DNA from: Anthopleura xanthogrammica
Taxonomy: Eukaryota; Cnidaria; Anthozoa; Actiniaria; Actiniidae
Direction: 5' to 3'
DNA: 64,000 nt
NCBI GenBank assembly: GCA_964019055.1
Contig: OZ025209.1
Span: 11,255,981 to 11,319,980 of the forward strand
Under the pieces are notes generated by a model. It worked only from the letters and a program-made list of their open reading frames with translations. It did not search any database and was not told where the DNA came from. The translations under genes and the position numbers were made by a program. Of this stretch, positions 58,027 to 64,000 are shown piece after piece (the first letter of the stretch is position 1; the number at the start of each line of letters is the position of its first letter).

Positions 58027-58390
58027 GGCTATGTTCACAATATACCGGATAGCTTTTTGAAATGACACATGGTATTCCCGGTCCCAGTGTGAACACTCAG
58101 GCTAATATGGAGTTTAATACTAGTTACCAAGTTGCCAACTTCTTCTCTCTTTCTCTTCTCTCAAATCACTTCCGGCTACATACCGGATCGTCAGCTGTTC
58201 ATACTGTACTTGAATCGGCACAAAAACCTATCCGATACAAAGTGTATCACTTTCGAAACCGGAGCGGAGCAACATCTATCCGATACAAAAAACGCTCCGA
58301 AAACAAGCGTTCCGTGCGTGAACAGAAGGCCTATCCGGTATACTTTTTGAGCCGAAACGATTGCTATCCGGTATGGTGTGAACATTGGCC
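58027..58390. mobile_element. hAT-like MITE upstream of copy 4
   Basis: TATGTTCACAATATACCGGATAG at the left and its complement around CTATCCGGTATGGTGTGAAC at the right. Several inner CGGATA / TATCCG motifs. A decayed relative is seen upstream of copy 2 at about 34245-34300 (CGAAACGATTGCTATCC, GTGTGAACATAGCC). Confidence 0.65.
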
Positions 58391-58423
58391 GAATGCCGAT
58401 ATGGCCGCTACTTTATTATAATA

Positions 58424-58735
58424 CTCTTACGAAGTCTCAGACAGGAAGGTTATAGTCAAAGTGAAATAGATTATTTATTTAACAGTATCGTACTATCCAA
58501 GATTCTCTATGGTATATCTTTATATGGAGCATCTACTCCAGACCTCTCTTTAATCCAAAAGTTTTTAACTGGATGTTACAAAAGAAAGCATGTATCTGAG
58601 GATTTAAATATTTTAGATCTTTTGAAGAATTCGGATTTTTCTATTTTTAACAACATCAAAAGTTTAGGAGATCATCCCTTGTTTAAACTTCTGCCAAAGG
58701 TAAAAGACTCATCTCTTAGAAATATAATTATCTAG
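58424..58735 (+). pseudogene. reverse transcriptase C-terminal fragment
   Basis: RSLRQEGYSQSEIDYLFNSI, LSKILYGISLYGAS, LIQKFLTGCYKRKHVS and KSLGDHPLFKLLP are the usual C-terminal motifs of CR1/L2-type LINE proteins. About 100 codons, open to the stop at 58735, no upstream domains, hence a dead fragment of a different LINE family from 51480-55741. Confidence 0.72.
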
Positions 58736-58862
58736 TTAGTTTTTGTATATATTCTAATTTCGTTAATCTATAATTTATCTCGTTTTCTCATCTTATTGTC
58801 AATATTGATTTGTATTTTAATCAGTATCAAATAAAGACATATTATTATTATTTATTATTATT
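58424..58862 (+). mobile_element. 5'-truncated LINE 3' end
   Basis: Ends in a 3' UTR with AATAAA (about 58830) and a (TTATTA)n tail to 58862. Only the C-terminus of the reverse transcriptase protein remains. Specific to copy 4's flank. Confidence 0.72.
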
Positions 58863-58961
58863 TACTCTACTTGTCCCACATTTTATTTCAGGAACCCATA
58901 GTGGACGCAGTTTAATCATTGATCATTGATCTTTAAACCTTAAATCACAAAAAGCTGGGAC
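58861..58961 (+). promoter_or_regulatory. proximal upstream block and 5' UTR acceptor of copy 4
   Basis: TTTACTCTACTTGTCCCACA and TTTTATTTCAG are shared with copy 2 (34361-34390). The AG at 58891 is a likely acceptor, giving about 70 nt of 5' UTR before the ATG. A short duplication of TTGATCA is specific to this copy. Confidence 0.5.
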
Positions 58962-63223
<4,262 letters not shown>

Positions 63224-64000
63224 GATTGAAAGAATTCTTTGCTTGCTAGCCAACGTCATAAAGTGCTGGGTTTGTCAATCCATATGTATATTTCTAGCGA
63301 ATAGACTAAGTTCAAACTTCCAACTTCACATTAGCCGAATTCAATGACATAAATCAAGGCTACCTTGTTATCCATTGCTTTCATATGTTCGACAAACGTA
63401 GTTCGACAAACGTAGCAAAAATATCTAGAAATAGTAATCCATTAAAATGAGCGGGGAAACGGGAAGTCAAAGTGATCCAGATTTCTATATATTTTGCCGC
63501 GTTTGCCCTAATTTCAAGATGGGCATGGCGGACGAAACCGTGAAGTGGCTTATTAGTTTCAACTAAACAATCTTTTTTAAAACATCTTTTAAATACGTTT
63601 ATAAGCATTTTTAAAGAATTTTTGAATATCTTTTGAATATTCTATTTTTGAATATCTTTTGAAAATCTTTTAAACATCGTTTTATAGCTTGAAAATCGTA
63701 ATAGTCTTAAGATCACTGGTCTGCCTGTGTCAACGTTAGGATCAGATTTCTGTAAACTCGTCCTTTAATTTATTTCACCTCATCCTGTCTTCTTACAACC
63801 CTCAAGAGTCATGCTCATGAATGTAATTCTGCACTTAACCTCTTTCTCAGACCTTTTACTTGTTGTTTTCAAATATTTCAATTTATTTACTTCATGAAGA
63901 TATTGAAAAAATGCGCACTTTAAAAATAATGACTACTTTGCATCCTTCGATTTGCTGAATAACCTTTAAAACTTTATTAGGGTACCATATAAAGTTGAAC
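63224..64000. other. 3' flank of copy 4
   Basis: Contains the type-B downstream block (63580-63730, with tandem TTTTGAATATC units near 63617-63660, then GATCACTGGTCTGCCTGTGT). Beyond 63760 nothing is recognised. Confidence 0.5.

Overview
The window looks like nuclear DNA of a marine invertebrate animal, most likely a cnidarian. It is AT-rich, its genes have many short exons with GT-AG introns, and it carries animal-type SLC22 transporters, a Polinton/Maverick, CR1/jockey-like and R2-like retrotransposons, a gypsy relic, many foldback MITEs and a tRNA-derived SINE whose core resembles those known from cnidarian genomes. The cnidarian call is inference; no single sequence proves it.

The backbone is a head-to-tail, plus-strand cluster of SLC22-type (organic cation/carnitine family) transporters. 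The last three exons of copy 0 lie at 564-1803. Four complete nine-exon copies follow: copy 1 (11322-17370), copy 2 (34458-39185), copy 3 (43103-47645) and copy 4 (58962-63223). All splice phases and most exon lengths are identical, giving proteins of about 521-532 residues. Flanking sequence sorts the copies into two alternating types: 1 and 3 share upstream and downstream blocks, and so do 0/2/4. This suggests amplification of a two-gene unit, overlaid by gene conversion inside the genes. Intron 1 of every complete copy carries a (CAGA)n array starting 10-15 bp after the splice donor.

Between copies 1 and 2 sits an apparently recent Polinton (20188-32328). It has 582-bp terminal inverted repeats and a perfect 6-bp target duplication (CTCCAT). 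Rightward genes are a five-exon protein-primed DNA polymerase B, a zinc-finger protein, a packaging ATPase and two conserved proteins of unknown role. Leftward genes are a chromodomain integrase, a minor capsid protein, a small basic protein, a double jelly-roll-type major capsid protein and an adenain-like protease, packed almost without gaps. At the right end are a zinc-ribbon-like protein encoded partly in the terminal repeat and two small proteins starting with MG, one with a Bcl-2 BH1-like motif. Together these resemble a set for self-synthesis, packaging, integration and possibly host-cell control.

The rest is mostly nested mobile DNA: 2-7.3 kb (foldback elements inside one another), 7.8-9.4 kb (LINE fragment), 40.7-42.1 kb (R2-like and gypsy relics), 51.5-55.7 kb (near full-length LINE with frameshifts) and 56.7-58.9 kb (MITEs and a LINE 3' end). 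Exon borders were placed by hand from splice consensus and agreement among the copies; repeat borders are approximate to a few bases unless a target duplication is given.
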